Assembly (NCBI GenBank): GCA_963732905.1
Contig: CAVTBM010000007.1
Location: forward strand, 62,001 to 126,000
From: DASQZK01 sp963732905
GTDB taxonomy: Bacteria > Bacteroidota > Bacteroidia > Bacteroidales > GCA-2748055
DNA length: 64,000 nt
Direction: 5' to 3'
Within the stretch, counting starts at the first letter, position 1; the number at the start of each line of letters is the position of its first letter. This document shows positions 47,482-56,801 of this stretch, in pieces. The notes under the pieces are model-generated. The model ran no database searches. It was not told where the DNA came from and saw nothing but the letters and a program-made list of their open reading frames with translations. A program made the position numbers and the translations under genes.

Positions 47482-48708
47482 ATGGAAAAATCAGGGTTCA
47501 GGGTTTATGGCTACCGCTGGGTTATGTTGAGTGTATACATGCTCATCGTTGCTGTGAACCAGATGTTATGGATCACCTTTGCACCCATTACGATGGATGC
47601 CACACATTATTACGGAGTCTCCGACCTGAAAATCGGGATCCTTTCCATGTCCTTCATGATCGTATACCTGGTGGTATCCATTCCGGCCTCATGGATCATC
47701 GATACATACGGCATACGGATCGGCGTAGGCATCGGGGTCTTGTTGACGGGGATATTCGGTCTGACAAGAGGTTTTGCCGGTGCCGATTATAACTGGCTGC
47801 TGATCTCCCAGGTCGGAATTGCCATCGGGCAGCCCTTCCTGCTGAATGCCATCACCAAAGTGGCTGCCAGGTGGTTTCCCATCGGCGAGAGGGCGACGGC
47901 TTCAGGGCTGGGAACGCTGGCCATGTATATCGGCATCCTGGGCGGGATGATCCTGACACCTTACCTGGTATTGCGCTCCGGCATAAGCAATATGCTATAC
48001 ATCTATGGCATCCTTTCAGTGGGGGCGGCCCTGATCTTCATCGTGTTTTCAAAGGAGCGCCCGCCCACGGCTCCGTGCCGGCCCGACCAGGAAGAGAGGG
48101 CTCTTGCCCTGGACGGACTGAGATCCATCTTCAGTTATAAAGATTTCAACTGGTTGATGCTGATTTTTTTCATCGGGCTGGGGGTCTTTAATTCCGTGAC
48201 AACATGGATTGAAAATATTCTCAGCCCCAGGGGGTTTACTGCTGTTCAGGCAGGCACCACCGGCGGTCTGATGATTATCGGCGGAATCCTGGGTGCCCTG
48301 GTCATTCCCATGCTATCGGACTACTACAGGAGGCGGACGCCCTTTATCATCATAGCTCTGGCCGGCGCCACGCTCAGCCTCGCGGGAATTACATTTGCAA
48401 CAAGTTATTCTGTTTTGCTGATTTCAGGGGCAGCTTTCGGATTTTTCCTTCTAAGTTCCGGACCTATCGGTTTTCAGTATGGTGCTGAGATAACCTGGCC
48501 TGTTTCTGAAGGTACCTCCAACGGATTTCTATTACTGATGGGGCAGGCATCCGGGATAGCCTTTATTTTTGGGATGGATTATTTCAAGTCAGCCACAACG
48601 GGCTCTATGCGACTGCCACTCATGGCATTGGTGGTATTCATGGTGATCAGCTTACTGAGTTCAACCCGGCTGAAGGAATCAACGCTTATTACCAGACAAA
48701 ATAACTAG
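47482..48708 (+). CDS. MFS transporter, FLVCR-like branch
   Basis: About 408-residue inner-membrane major facilitator with 12 hydrophobic helices. Start chosen at ATG 47482 (MEKSGFRVYGYRWVM). The first helix region YRWVMLSVYMLIVAVNQMLWITFAPI strongly resembles the FLVCR-like group (RW.ML..F.....N...W..FAPI), whose eukaryotic members export heme or choline. Bacterial members have no settled substrate. Codon use and GC content differ from the PUL genes to its left, so it probably belongs to the core chromosome rather than the locus. It stands alone on the plus strand. Confidence 0.88.
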   Translation: MEKSGFRVYGYRWVMLSVYMLIVAVNQMLWITFAPITMDATHYYGVSDLKIGILSMSFMIVYLVVSIPASWIIDTYGIRIGVGIGVLLTGIFGLTRGFAGADYNWLLISQVGIAIGQPFLLNAITKVAARWFPIGERATASGLGTLAMYIGILGGMILTPYLVLRSGISNMLYIYGILSVGAALIFIVFSKERPPTAPCRPDQEERALALDGLRSIFSYKDFNWLMLIFFIGLGVFNSVTTWIENILSPRGFTAVQAGTTGGLMIIGGILGALVIPMLSDYYRRRTPFIIIALAGATLSLAGITFATSYSVLLISGAAFGFFLLSSGPIGFQYGAEITWPVSEGTSNGFLLLMGQASGIAFIFGMDYFKSATTGSMRLPLMALVVFMVISLLSSTRLKESTLITRQNN

Positions 48709-48927
48709 ATGTTTAAGCCGTTATGTCTGGAGGATAATATTCATCACTTATTTAAATGCAGAAGTCTCCGGAGATGATCCTTATTATTAGGAACACTCTT
48801 TCATTGCACCTCCTTGGCGGCCTGACGGAATTAACTATTCAACTTTTATATTGTTTTAACCAATACTTTTTAATCAATTTTCTTACTATTGCTTCCCATA
48901 TAAAAAATTAGCAACTGGCAGACATTT

Positions 48928-51489
48928 ATGAAATCGGGCAAACTGTTTTTCTGGGTATCAGCATTCTATATTTTCGGCATAATGTGCGGTGTGACCTTAT
49001 TTGCTCAACCCGACAGAAATACCATCGTTATAGGGTCGGTTATTGATGCGAAATCCGGGGCACCACTACCGGCGGTAACCGTTGTGCTCGATAATACATC
49101 TGTGGGGACAATAACAGACCAAAATGGTCATTATAAGATCGTAACCATCGCCACATCTTATAAAATCTCATTTTCCTTTGTAGGTTATAAGACAGAAACG
49201 CATGTCATATATCCAGGTAAAACACAGGTAATCAATGTAAAACTTAAGCCTAAAGTCATTGCCCTTCAGGAAATCTCTGTGAAACCTGAAAGATTACCCT
49301 ATCATAACAAGGATAACCCTGCTGTTGAACTTATTGACAAGGTCATTGCCCATAAAGACCAAAACAGGATGAAGGACCTTGACTATTACAGCTGCAGCAA
49401 ATATGAAAAGATAGCCATTTCATTAAGTAATCTGGGTAAGAACGTAAACTGGCCTAATGCGTTTAGTCAAATCCAATTATTACTCAACAACGTGGATTCC
49501 AGCCGGGCCGACGGTAAAAAGAACATTCCCTTCTATATTAAGGAGACCAGTTCCGATTTGTTTTACAGGGGAAATCCAAAGGCAAATAAAGAAATCGTCA
49601 GAGCTGAAAAGACCATACATATCGATAAATACATCGATAATAAAGGGCTGACCGCCAATATAAAATACCTTTACCAGGATATTGACATTTATAGTAATGA
49701 CATTTTTTTTCTTTCCAATAAATTTCTTAGTCCCATAGCGCCATCAGCCCCTGTTTTTTACAGGTATTTCATTGTTGACACCTCCATGGTTGGCAATGTC
49801 AGCTGCATCCAGGTCTTTTTCGAACCCCGTAATAAGTCCGATTTTCTTTTCCATGGTTTTCTTTTCATTACCGCTGACAGTGCATATGCCATCAAGAAGA
49901 TTGACATGAGCTTTAACAAGGCAATCAATATCGACTGGGTCAATGATGTCAGGATCGTTCAGGATTTTGATAAAATTCCAGGGAAATCATGGGTTCTTTC
50001 ACTGCAGGATATCTCGGTTGATTTCGGACTATCACGGAACATGCCGGGTATGTACGGCCAAAGGGAAGTCTGGTATAATAATTTTTCGGTGAATCAACCT
50101 ATCGAAGATTCAGTGTTCAAAGGACCAGATAAAATCTACAGGCTGAGCGTGTCGGAGGATTTGCCCGGTTACTGGAAATCCGTTCGTGAAGCCCCCCTGC
50201 CCGAAGCGCAGCAGAAGCTTTACACCATAGTCGACAGTATACAGAAGAACCCTGCTTTCAGACACCGGATGAACGTAGTCATGCTGCTTACTACCGGTTT
50301 CCTGAATCTTGGAAAATTTGAGATCGGACCTTCCGGCACCTTTTACAGTTTCAATCCGGTTGAGGGGCCAAGAGTGAAGTTTGGGGGAAGGTCAACTGAA
50401 GAATTCAATAACAGAATTTATCTGAACTCTTACCTGGCCTATGGCTTCAGGGATCAGCAGTACAAGTACAACCTGGGACTGACCTACTCCCTGTCCGGTA
50501 AAACCATCTATAAGTTCCCGGTAAAATCGGTCAGCATAAATTACCGGTACGATACCGAAACACCGGGTGTATTGTATCAATATGCCAGTGAGCATAACCT
50601 GTTATATTCATTCAAACGTGGTGTCGACGATAAGCTTTTCTATAATCGTTCTTTAAACCTGGAATATCTGAATGAATATGAAAATCATCTTTCGTTTGGG
50701 TTTGGATACAACTATACAGAGTTGACGCCGGGAGGGAGTCTTCATTTTACGCCTGGTGGAGATATGCCTGTCAACAGCGCTGTTCCCTACATCACCACTC
50801 CCGAAATGTCACTCATGCTGAGATTCGCTCCGAAAGAAGAAATTTACCAGGGAAAGATATACAGAACGAGGGTGGCATCAAAGTATCCCGTACTCCAATT
50901 CCGGAGTACGCTGGGTTCAAAGACACTGAATAATGAGTATGATTACATGAAGCTCACGCTCGGTATAAGCAAACGTTTCTATTTTTCCATCATCGGTTAT
51001 TCGGATGTGGATGTTGAAGCCGGAAAGTTATTCGGAAAGGTACCTTATCCGCTGCTGTTTATTCATAATGCGAATCAAACCTATGTATATCAGGAAAATT
51101 CATATAACATGATGAATTTTCTTGAGTTTGTCAGTGACCGATATTTCTCCCTTAATATCGATCATTCGTTTAACGGATTCATTTTTAATAAAATACCTCT
51201 TATTAAAAAATTGAAACTTAGAGAAGTGGCTACCTTGAAAATGTTGTACGGCGGATTGGGGAGTACCAACAATCCTGCGTATCACAACGATCTTTTCAGA
51301 TTTCCCACCAACGCTGCCGGGTCTCCCACCACCTTTACTCTTGATAGCAAACCCTATATTGAAGGAAGCATTGGGGTCTCCAATATTTTCAGGGTAATAC
51401 GGGTTGACCTCATAAAACGTTTTTCTTATCTCAATAATCCAAATGTGTCGTCTCTCGGATTGAGGGTACAGTTCAAAATAGATATTTAG
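48928..51489 (+). CDS. DUF5686-type outer-membrane protein with carboxypeptidase-like N-terminal domain
   Basis: 853 residues, signal peptide ending near LFAQ. The first domain is a carboxypeptidase-regulatory-like fold (VIGSVIDAKSGAPLPAVTVVLDNTSVG, then FSFVGYKTETHVI). The remainder fits DUF5686: NPAVELIDKVIAHKDQNRMKDLDYYSCSKYEKI, and a long beta-barrel-like C-terminal half with repeated aromatic strands ending in LRVQFKIDI. It lacks the plug domain of SusC-type receptors, so it is not a TonB-dependent transporter. Function is unknown; it is widespread in Bacteroidota. Followed by a cold-shock gene in the opposite direction. Confidence 0.88.
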   Translation: MKSGKLFFWVSAFYIFGIMCGVTLFAQPDRNTIVIGSVIDAKSGAPLPAVTVVLDNTSVGTITDQNGHYKIVTIATSYKISFSFVGYKTETHVIYPGKTQVINVKLKPKVIALQEISVKPERLPYHNKDNPAVELIDKVIAHKDQNRMKDLDYYSCSKYEKIAISLSNLGKNVNWPNAFSQIQLLLNNVDSSRADGKKNIPFYIKETSSDLFYRGNPKANKEIVRAEKTIHIDKYIDNKGLTANIKYLYQDIDIYSNDIFFLSNKFLSPIAPSAPVFYRYFIVDTSMVGNVSCIQVFFEPRNKSDFLFHGFLFITADSAYAIKKIDMSFNKAINIDWVNDVRIVQDFDKIPGKSWVLSLQDISVDFGLSRNMPGMYGQREVWYNNFSVNQPIEDSVFKGPDKIYRLSVSEDLPGYWKSVREAPLPEAQQKLYTIVDSIQKNPAFRHRMNVVMLLTTGFLNLGKFEIGPSGTFYSFNPVEGPRVKFGGRSTEEFNNRIYLNSYLAYGFRDQQYKYNLGLTYSLSGKTIYKFPVKSVSINYRYDTETPGVLYQYASEHNLLYSFKRGVDDKLFYNRSLNLEYLNEYENHLSFGFGYNYTELTPGGSLHFTPGGDMPVNSAVPYITTPEMSLMLRFAPKEEIYQGKIYRTRVASKYPVLQFRSTLGSKTLNNEYDYMKLTLGISKRFYFSIIGYSDVDVEAGKLFGKVPYPLLFIHNANQTYVYQENSYNMMNFLEFVSDRYFSLNIDHSFNGFIFNKIPLIKKLKLREVATLKMLYGGLGSTNNPAYHNDLFRFPTNAAGSPTTFTLDSKPYIEGSIGVSNIFRVIRVDLIKRFSYLNNPNVSSLGLRVQFKIDI

Positions 51490-51509
51490 GTCAGACCGTG
51501 GGTTTGACC
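51489..51509 (+). terminator. Weak stem-loop at the DUF5686 stop codon
   Basis: GGTCAGACC, loop GTG, then GGTTTGACC form a 9-bp stem with one G-U pair right at the stop codon. No T-run follows, so a terminator role is uncertain. Confidence 0.3.
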
Positions 51510-51610
51510 CGGCATGCTTTGGGTTAACATGGCTCCCTATGGTTTTAACACACGTTTTCCCGTATTAAATTCAGTAATTACAATTCAGAAATTCACCTGA
51601 AAAATTTTCA

Positions 51611-51637
51611 AAAAAAAAGTCCCGCTGACGACGGGAC
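51611..51637 (-). terminator. Rho-independent terminator of the cold-shock gene
   Basis: On the minus strand GTCCCG, a 7-base loop and CGGGAC are followed directly by nine T residues, about 35 bases after the cold-shock stop codon. Classic intrinsic terminator. Confidence 0.88.
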
Positions 51638-51669
51638 CCAAAATGATAAATGTTTAAAATAAGTATAAA

Positions 51670-51861
51670 CTAAGCCAGTTTAACGTTTACAGCATTTAAT
51701 CCTTTTTTACCTTCTTGCAAATCGAAGACAACCTCATCATTTTCACGGATATTATCCTTTAATCCGGATGAATGTACAAAGTATTCTTTCGGCGAATTTG
51801 CGTCTTTAATGAATCCAAAACCTTTAGAAGCATTAAAAAATTTTACTGTTCCTTTATTCAT
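51670..51861 (-). CDS. Cold-shock domain protein (CspA family)
   Basis: 63-residue nucleic-acid chaperone. RNP1 (KGFGFIK) and RNP2 (YFVHSS) motifs of the cold-shock OB fold are present, with the typical N-terminal GTVKFFNASKGFG and C-terminal VVFDLQEGKKGLNAVNV. It binds single-stranded RNA or DNA and melts mRNA structure in the cytoplasm. Single-gene unit with its own terminator and about 100 bases of AT-rich leader. Length is normal for the shortest Bacteroidota members. Confidence 0.95.
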   Translation of the reverse strand: MNKGTVKFFNASKGFGFIKDANSPKEYFVHSSGLKDNIRENDEVVFDLQEGKKGLNAVNVKLA

Positions 51862-51960
51862 TGTATTAAAATTAATTTGATGTAAATGTACGATTAATTA
51901 TTTAACTTCCTGTTATTGAATGATTATTTCCTGATTTTAATAAATTTGCAGGAATCGGCG

Positions 51961-52830
51961 TCATTTTTCTTCTTTGGATTTTTTCACGAGTGGCACTATA
52001 CCTGCCATTTCTCCGATAACATTTACAAGTTCGGATCCGGCTGGGACGACAATTTTAGAGTTACTTGAGAGCGCTGTTTCAAGAGCTTCTAATTTGCGCA
52101 ATATCTGTGCGTTTCCAATGAAATACATATCTGCCGCCTCGTTCACCAGTCTTATGGCTTCAGCTTCCCCTTCAGCTTGCAATATTTTTGATTGTTTAAG
52201 ACCTTCAGCTTCTTTTATCTTGGCACGTTTAACCCCGTCGGCAACTGTTTCGGCTGCTGTAGCTGAATCGATCGCTGCGATCTTTTCATTTTCAGCCTTT
52301 ACCACCTTGTTCATGGTTTCCTGAACATCGGAGGGGGGATCGATCTCTTTCAGCTCCGTTCGCACAATATCGATACCCCAGTTCTTGGTTTCAGTATGCA
52401 GGGTTTGATAGAGCGCATCATTAATTTTCCCTCGTTCGCTGTTGGCTGATTTCAGTGTAAGTGTGCCGATGATGTTACGAAGGGTAGTGCGGGCAAGGTT
52501 CACAATCTGCCATTTATAATCATTGACATTGTAGATCGCCTGCTTGACGCTTTCTTCCTCCGACTTTACCCTGAAGTAGACCTGGGCATCCACACTGGCA
52601 TTCAGGTTGTCATTCGTAATGATTTCCTGAGGGGTGGCATCAACCATTTGTTCGGTTATATTGACCAGGTACAACCGGTCGATAATAGGGATGATCCAGT
52701 TAAATCCTGGATTGGCAAAATGATGATATTTCCCAAGTCTTTCAATCAGACCGCGTTGGGTTGGTCTTACAATACGGATTCCCGTCAGGAAAATGAAGAC
52801 CACGACAATTAATACATACACAAAGTTCAT
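51961..52830 (-). CDS. SPFH/band-7 membrane protein (stomatin/paraslipin-like)
   Basis: 289 residues: one N-terminal transmembrane helix (MNFVYVLIVVVFIFLTGI), then the SPFH domain (RIVRPTQRGLIERLGKYHHF, NPGFNWIIPIID, SVDAQVYFRVKSEEESV) and a long Ala/Glu-rich coiled-coil (AENEKIAAIDSATAAET to EAEAIRLVNEAAD). The protein forms large oligomers on the membrane and often modulates proteases or membrane organisation. The usual partner NfeD-type protein or HflK is not adjacent; a REP pair follows on the upstream side. Length and domain order are normal for slipins. Confidence 0.93.
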   Translation of the reverse strand: MNFVYVLIVVVFIFLTGIRIVRPTQRGLIERLGKYHHFANPGFNWIIPIIDRLYLVNITEQMVDATPQEIITNDNLNASVDAQVYFRVKSEEESVKQAIYNVNDYKWQIVNLARTTLRNIIGTLTLKSANSERGKINDALYQTLHTETKNWGIDIVRTELKEIDPPSDVQETMNKVVKAENEKIAAIDSATAAETVADGVKRAKIKEAEGLKQSKILQAEGEAEAIRLVNEAADMYFIGNAQILRKLEALETALSSNSKIVVPAGSELVNVIGEMAGIVPLVKKSKEEK

Positions 52831-52873
52831 GATGATTTTCTTTTAAATTGGAATTAGATTTAATTGAATTTAT

Positions 52874-52902
52874 GTAGAGACGCCCAATTTGGGCGTCTCT
52901 AC
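52874..52902 (+). repeat. REP palindrome copy 1
   Basis: 29-base palindrome GTAGAGACGCCC-AATTT-GGGCGTCTCTAC, 12-bp arms. The GTAG tetranucleotide at its 5' end is typical of REPs moved by RAYT transposases. Confidence 0.85.
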
Positions 52903-52951
52903 AGTAAATGTAATTAATTTCCCGAAAAGGATTACATATTCCGGGTTAAAT

Positions 52952-52980
52952 GTAGAGACGCCCAAATTGGGCGTCTCTAC
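52952..52980 (-). repeat. REP palindrome copy 2 (opposite orientation to copy 1)
   Basis: Same 29-base palindrome, but with centre AAATT, so it is inverted relative to copy 1, 49 bases away. The two form a REPIN-like pair. It lies 6 bases beyond the RAYT stop codon. Confidence 0.85.
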
Positions 52981-52986
52981 GTGTTT

Positions 52987-53583
52987 TTATCCGCGATTAC
53001 GATATTCATCATCATGCCAATTGGCCGGATTATTACGGATATAATTATCAATCGCCCGCCATGCCTCCCCGTCCCGGATGATTCGGTCATGGAACCGGGG
53101 TTGCCATGTAAAATCCGGATTGATCATTCTTGCATGGATTGTACAAATCCGTTTATATTGATTAATTATAACACCAAGGGTGCCGGGTTTCCATTTGTCG
53201 TTTTTACCCTTGGGTTTGGGCGGGGTGGGGTTGGGGGATATGTCGGCGTTGGGGAACAACGTAGAGACGCCCAATTTGGGTGTCTCTACGGGTTTATCGA
53301 TAATGATTATCCCGTGAACATGGTTGGGCATAACCACAAATTCCCCCAACCAGACAAACGGAAAATGGTTTGGTATTTCCATCCAAAATTCTTCGGCAAT
53401 TTTACCAATTTCGGATAAATGAATATGGGTAGAGACGCCCAATTTGGGCGTCTCTACCCCCACCCCAAAATAACAAATTCGGTTTTTTGTGCATATGGTT
53501 ACAAAATAAGCCGCATTGCGCCCGTAATCCCAATTTTGCATACGTGATGAAGGAATCCGGTACCTGTTTTGAAATTTTTTCAT
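52987..53583 (-). CDS. REP-associated tyrosine transposase (RAYT, Y1/HUH family)
   Basis: 198-residue Y1-type transposase. The N-terminal WDYGRNAAYFVTICTKNR is the RAYT signature. The metal-binding HUH motif is MPNHVHG (His88, His90) and the catalytic Tyr is probably Tyr181 in RAIDNYIRNNPANW. It nicks and moves single-stranded REP/REPIN DNA. The reading frame contains two copies of the REP palindrome, each encoding VETPKLGVST (residues 43-52 and 99-108). These are absent from ordinary family members as I know them, and the segment near residues 110-130 is also low-complexity. Key residues remain intact, so the protein may still work. The gene lies next to REP copies at its 3' end. Confidence 0.9.
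   Translation of the reverse strand: MKKFQNRYRIPSSRMQNWDYGRNAAYFVTICTKNRICYFGVGVETPKLGVSTHIHLSEIGKIAEEFWMEIPNHFPFVWLGEFVVMPNHVHGIIIIDKPVETPKLGVSTLFPNADISPNPTPPKPKGKNDKWKPGTLGVIINQYKRICTIHARMINPDFTWQPRFHDRIIRDGEAWRAIDNYIRNNPANWHDDEYRNRG
53261..53289 (+). repeat. REP palindrome copy 3, inside the RAYT gene
   Basis: 29-base palindrome with one mismatch to copy 1 (T at 53281). In the RAYT frame the change is synonymous (ACG to ACA, Thr), leaving the peptide VETPKLGVST. Confidence 0.85.
53429..53457 (+). repeat. REP palindrome copy 4, inside the RAYT gene
   Basis: Exact copy of the copy 1 palindrome within the 5' part of the RAYT coding sequence, read in the same frame and orientation as copy 3. 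Confidence 0.85.
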
Positions 53584-54027
53584 GCTCTATATATGATGAA
53601 TTGATCAAAATATTCTTATGCATCTCTCCCCTTAATGAGGTGGTGAACATAAAATCAGCTTTTGATTGAGATGTTTTACAACATGGCAGGAAATAACACT
53701 ATAAATGAGAGAGATATTCTGCCTCTGTTTTTATAATGGATTTTAAATATTAGTTGTGAACCGGAAGGTTAACATTTGTTGAGGCTTGATTTGGGAAAGC
53801 AATACATATTTAACAATAGGCTTCCGCCCTTATTTATTTTCCAGGTGACATCAATACTTAACGGGAAGTCATGAAGGATTTAAAATTTGATTACCCAGAC
53901 GTTACAAAGCGTTTTTCGGTCAATTAAAAGCACCCTTTCCTGTAAAATTTCGATTTTTAACCGTCATTTCGCCATATATTTGATATGCACATTCGCCTCA
54001 ATACATTAAACACTAAGCATACCAGCC
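53584..54027. other. Intergenic region upstream of RAYT and repeat-protein genes
   Basis: About 440 AT-rich bases between divergent genes. Short frames here are poor. No further REP copy, terminator or RNA gene seen. Confidence 0.5.
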
Positions 54028-56109
54028 ATGAAACACAAAGACTCTTTCTTCAGCATTTTGTATCTTTCCGTTCTTTTACTCATCCCTGCTTTTCTTACGG
54101 CGCAGGATCCGGTGAGCTGGCTTTCGGATTTTACCGGTGACATAGCCGGCAGTTCATCCACCTTCAACTATACTTTCTCAACCGTTGACGGTAATGCCTG
54201 CAAGCTGAAGGTTGAAGAAAAGGAAACCGATAAAAAGGGGAAAGTCACCGCGACCGACTGGGTATTTTACCTTTCGGACCTTGATCCGTCCGCACTAACC
54301 TTCAAGCCTTCTGGTAAAGTGATCAATGTGAGTCTGAAAATCAGGAACAGCCAAAAATTCATAACAGAATCGGAAAATGGGGATTTTTCGGGCTATACCG
54401 ATGAAGTACCGCTGACGATGAGTGAAGTCGACAAAGCCAGGGCTTTTATTGATGCCATAAAAGCCCATACCGGTACCTGCAAGCAAACCGACCGGGCCTG
54501 GAATTCTCCGGGGGAGGCATTTAGCTGGTTGATAGAAAATGTCAAGGCTTCCGATAATAGCGGCACCTCCTATGAACAGTCATTTTCCAAAGGCAGTAAG
54601 CCCTATATGGCCACTTTGAAAACGGAATCGACAGATAGTAAAGGGACGAAGAATACCGTGACCCGGATCTTCGATCTGAGTGACATCAATCCCAACGGTA
54701 TCTCTCTTGTCGTTTCAGGAAAATCTCTTAAAGTTGAAATCCCTGTCCGGGATAAAAACTATTTTATTACCGAGAAGACCGGCGATGACGGGATCTCTTT
54801 TGCCCGCGATATGGAAATTTATGCCGATGATATCGAAACGGCCAGGAATACTGTCAATGCATTAAATTATCTTGTAACCAATACAAAGGCTGAAAGGCCC
54901 GAATGGAAAGGTTATACGGAGGCCATGGACTTCGTAAAAGATAACTTCGGGGAATCTTCATCCTCCGGCAAGACTTACAAGCAGTCTTTGACATTTGATG
55001 CTTCATCCTCCGGCGCCGTCACTTTCAGTACCACGGTGACGGATTCAAAAGGAAACTCCTCCGGGGAGACCAGCATACTGTATCTGAATGATATCCAGAC
55101 ACCGGTATCCCTGAACGTTTCGTCGAGGGGAGCCTATCTGCAAATCGACACCAAAGACAGGAACAAATACATAAAGCAAACGACGGACAATAACATAGAA
55201 CCCTGGGCTTCTTCAATAAAACTGTACGTTGATGATATTGACCTGGCACGAAATCTTGAGGGTGCCCTGGAATTTGCCATAAAAAACAGTTCTCCAGGAG
55301 ACCCCGGCCTGAATTCGATGGCCAGTGCCATCACCTGGTTACAGAAAAATGTGACCGGAGTAACGACAGACGGGAAAACCACAAATCAGACACTGAGTGT
55401 CGTACCGGCTTCAGAGAACAGGATTGTTCTGGATATTGTGACACCTGGAAGTAACGGTGCAACGGATGTGACAGAACAATACTGGATCTATCCTGAAGAT
55501 ATCTCTACCAGTGATAATGCCATTAAAGTCAGTAGCAAGAAACTTTTCGTGCCTTTATCAACTGGCAAACTAAGCTATGTCCGTTATATTAAGAATAGCG
55601 ACTTACAGAATTACACGAAATCAGTTGATGTGTTATTTGATGATGTGAGAATGGCAGCCTACTTTACGCAGGCAATTAACGTTCTGGTAAAGAATTCAAA
55701 GGTGGAAAGCCGACTGATGAAGGATGAAGCTGCAGCCTTCGCTTTCCTTACCTCTCATATTAAAAAAATTGATGAAGGGCAGGTTTATGATCAGAAAATA
55801 GAGAAAACCGAGGGGAGTGACTGCAAGCTGAGATATACTCTTAACAGTACTGACAGTAAAGGCACTACAACGGAATATGCATGGGAATTCGTGCTGTCCG
55901 ATATCGATCCGTCGGCTTCCGGCATAACGGTTTCAGGGAAAGATGTACGGGTGAGCCTGGTGACCAAAAATAAGCAGAAACTCATTAAGCCTTACAAAAA
56001 CGGTGAAGCTCAGAATTTCGGCTATGATACGGATATCCAGGCCAACGATATCCTGGAAGCGAAAAAAATTCTGGCTGCCTTTGTGACGATGACTAATAGT
56101 TGTAAGTAA
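54028..56109 (+). CDS. Exported protein made of five ~132-residue repeats, function unknown
   Basis: 693 residues with a signal peptide ending at FLTAQ (residue 26). I do not recognise the family. The mature protein is five tandem copies of one module starting near residues 27, 158, 295, 427 and 567. Each has an amphipathic helix (EAFSWLIENV, EAMDFVKDNF, SAITWLQKNV, AAFAFLTSHI), then beta strands with a DSKGT turn and a LSDI(D/N)P motif, a strand SGKxLxVxI, and a closing D(D/N)IxxAR helix. The last copy ends with Cys (TNSCK) and the first has a matching TGTCK. No catalytic motif is apparent, so it may be structural or ligand-binding. It stands alone, divergent from RAYT. Confidence 0.85.
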   Translation: MKHKDSFFSILYLSVLLLIPAFLTAQDPVSWLSDFTGDIAGSSSTFNYTFSTVDGNACKLKVEEKETDKKGKVTATDWVFYLSDLDPSALTFKPSGKVINVSLKIRNSQKFITESENGDFSGYTDEVPLTMSEVDKARAFIDAIKAHTGTCKQTDRAWNSPGEAFSWLIENVKASDNSGTSYEQSFSKGSKPYMATLKTESTDSKGTKNTVTRIFDLSDINPNGISLVVSGKSLKVEIPVRDKNYFITEKTGDDGISFARDMEIYADDIETARNTVNALNYLVTNTKAERPEWKGYTEAMDFVKDNFGESSSSGKTYKQSLTFDASSSGAVTFSTTVTDSKGNSSGETSILYLNDIQTPVSLNVSSRGAYLQIDTKDRNKYIKQTTDNNIEPWASSIKLYVDDIDLARNLEGALEFAIKNSSPGDPGLNSMASAITWLQKNVTGVTTDGKTTNQTLSVVPASENRIVLDIVTPGSNGATDVTEQYWIYPEDISTSDNAIKVSSKKLFVPLSTGKLSYVRYIKNSDLQNYTKSVDVLFDDVRMAAYFTQAINVLVKNSKVESRLMKDEAAAFAFLTSHIKKIDEGQVYDQKIEKTEGSDCKLRYTLNSTDSKGTTTEYAWEFVLSDIDPSASGITVSGKDVRVSLVTKNKQKLIKPYKNGEAQNFGYDTDIQANDILEAKKILAAFVTMTNSCK

Positions 56110-56363
56110 GCATGGAAGGCACACAAAGGGAGAGGAAGAACAAGGCATACGAACCCAGCTTCTGCTCTTAAACTCTCCCTCATACTTTTACCATGTGAAC
56201 ATTGTTGGATTGTACGGACTCTGTTGATCTGCCGGAAACAAGATTAGTCAAAAGACATTTCTGATCACCAAGTATTAAGCCTTTCCGGTTTGTCCGTTCC
56301 AGCTCCCTGTTGTGCAGGTTTTTGCTTATAGTGCCTGTCCGTCCCCGCAGGAAGAAACGCGGT

Positions 56364-56801
56364 CTACTTTATAGATATCAATAACCATGTATCTTCGTAA
56401 TTCTTAAAATGGTTCCTGATATACCGAATCTTATCCCTGGCCTCCGTGATATTGTCGGTAGATTTAACGGACACCCGGTAGAGGCCCTGTTCATTGCGGA
56501 GCAGGACCGATATGAAGCCATCGGAAGCTATCTGTTCCTGGAATTTCCGCGCATTATCCGGATTACGGAAGCTGCCCGTAATGACGAAATACTCATGAGG
56601 ATCGACAGGTTTATTTTCCATACTGACGATTTTTTCCTTTACTTCAGTAATCGGCGGATCGTCTGCTTGCACCTTGTTATCCTTCTGCTGATCCCGGACG
56701 ACACTGGATGAGGAGACAGGTTTTTTCTGTGTTTTATGCATTCCTGCACAGGATGACAAAAGAGCGGTTATTATGATCAGAATGATCAGGTTTGTTTTCA
56801 T
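56364..56801 (-). CDS. SPOR-domain lipoprotein
   Basis: 145 residues. Lipoprotein signal MKTNLIILIIITALLSSC, then a charged Ser/Lys/Gln-rich linker of about 45 residues, and a C-terminal SPOR domain (YFVITGSFRNPDNARKFQEQ, LYRVSVKS). SPOR domains bind denuded peptidoglycan glycan strands at division or remodelling sites, so the protein probably sits in the periplasm anchored to the membrane. Small single gene, transcribed opposite to its neighbours. Confidence 0.9.
   Translation of the reverse strand: MKTNLIILIIITALLSSCAGMHKTQKKPVSSSSVVRDQQKDNKVQADDPPITEVKEKIVSMENKPVDPHEYFVITGSFRNPDNARKFQEQIASDGFISVLLRNEQGLYRVSVKSTDNITEARDKIRYIRNHFKNYEDTWLLISIK

Noticed and set aside
52874..53457. Regularly repeated palindromes considered as a CRISPR array.
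   Set aside because: Spacing is irregular (49, 280 and 139 bases), repeats change orientation, two lie in a coding gene, and no cas genes are near; they are REPs.
53402..53650. 82-residue minus-strand frame overlapping the RAYT start.
   Set aside because: It overlaps the RAYT gene in another frame and has no domain features; the RAYT frame has clear motifs.
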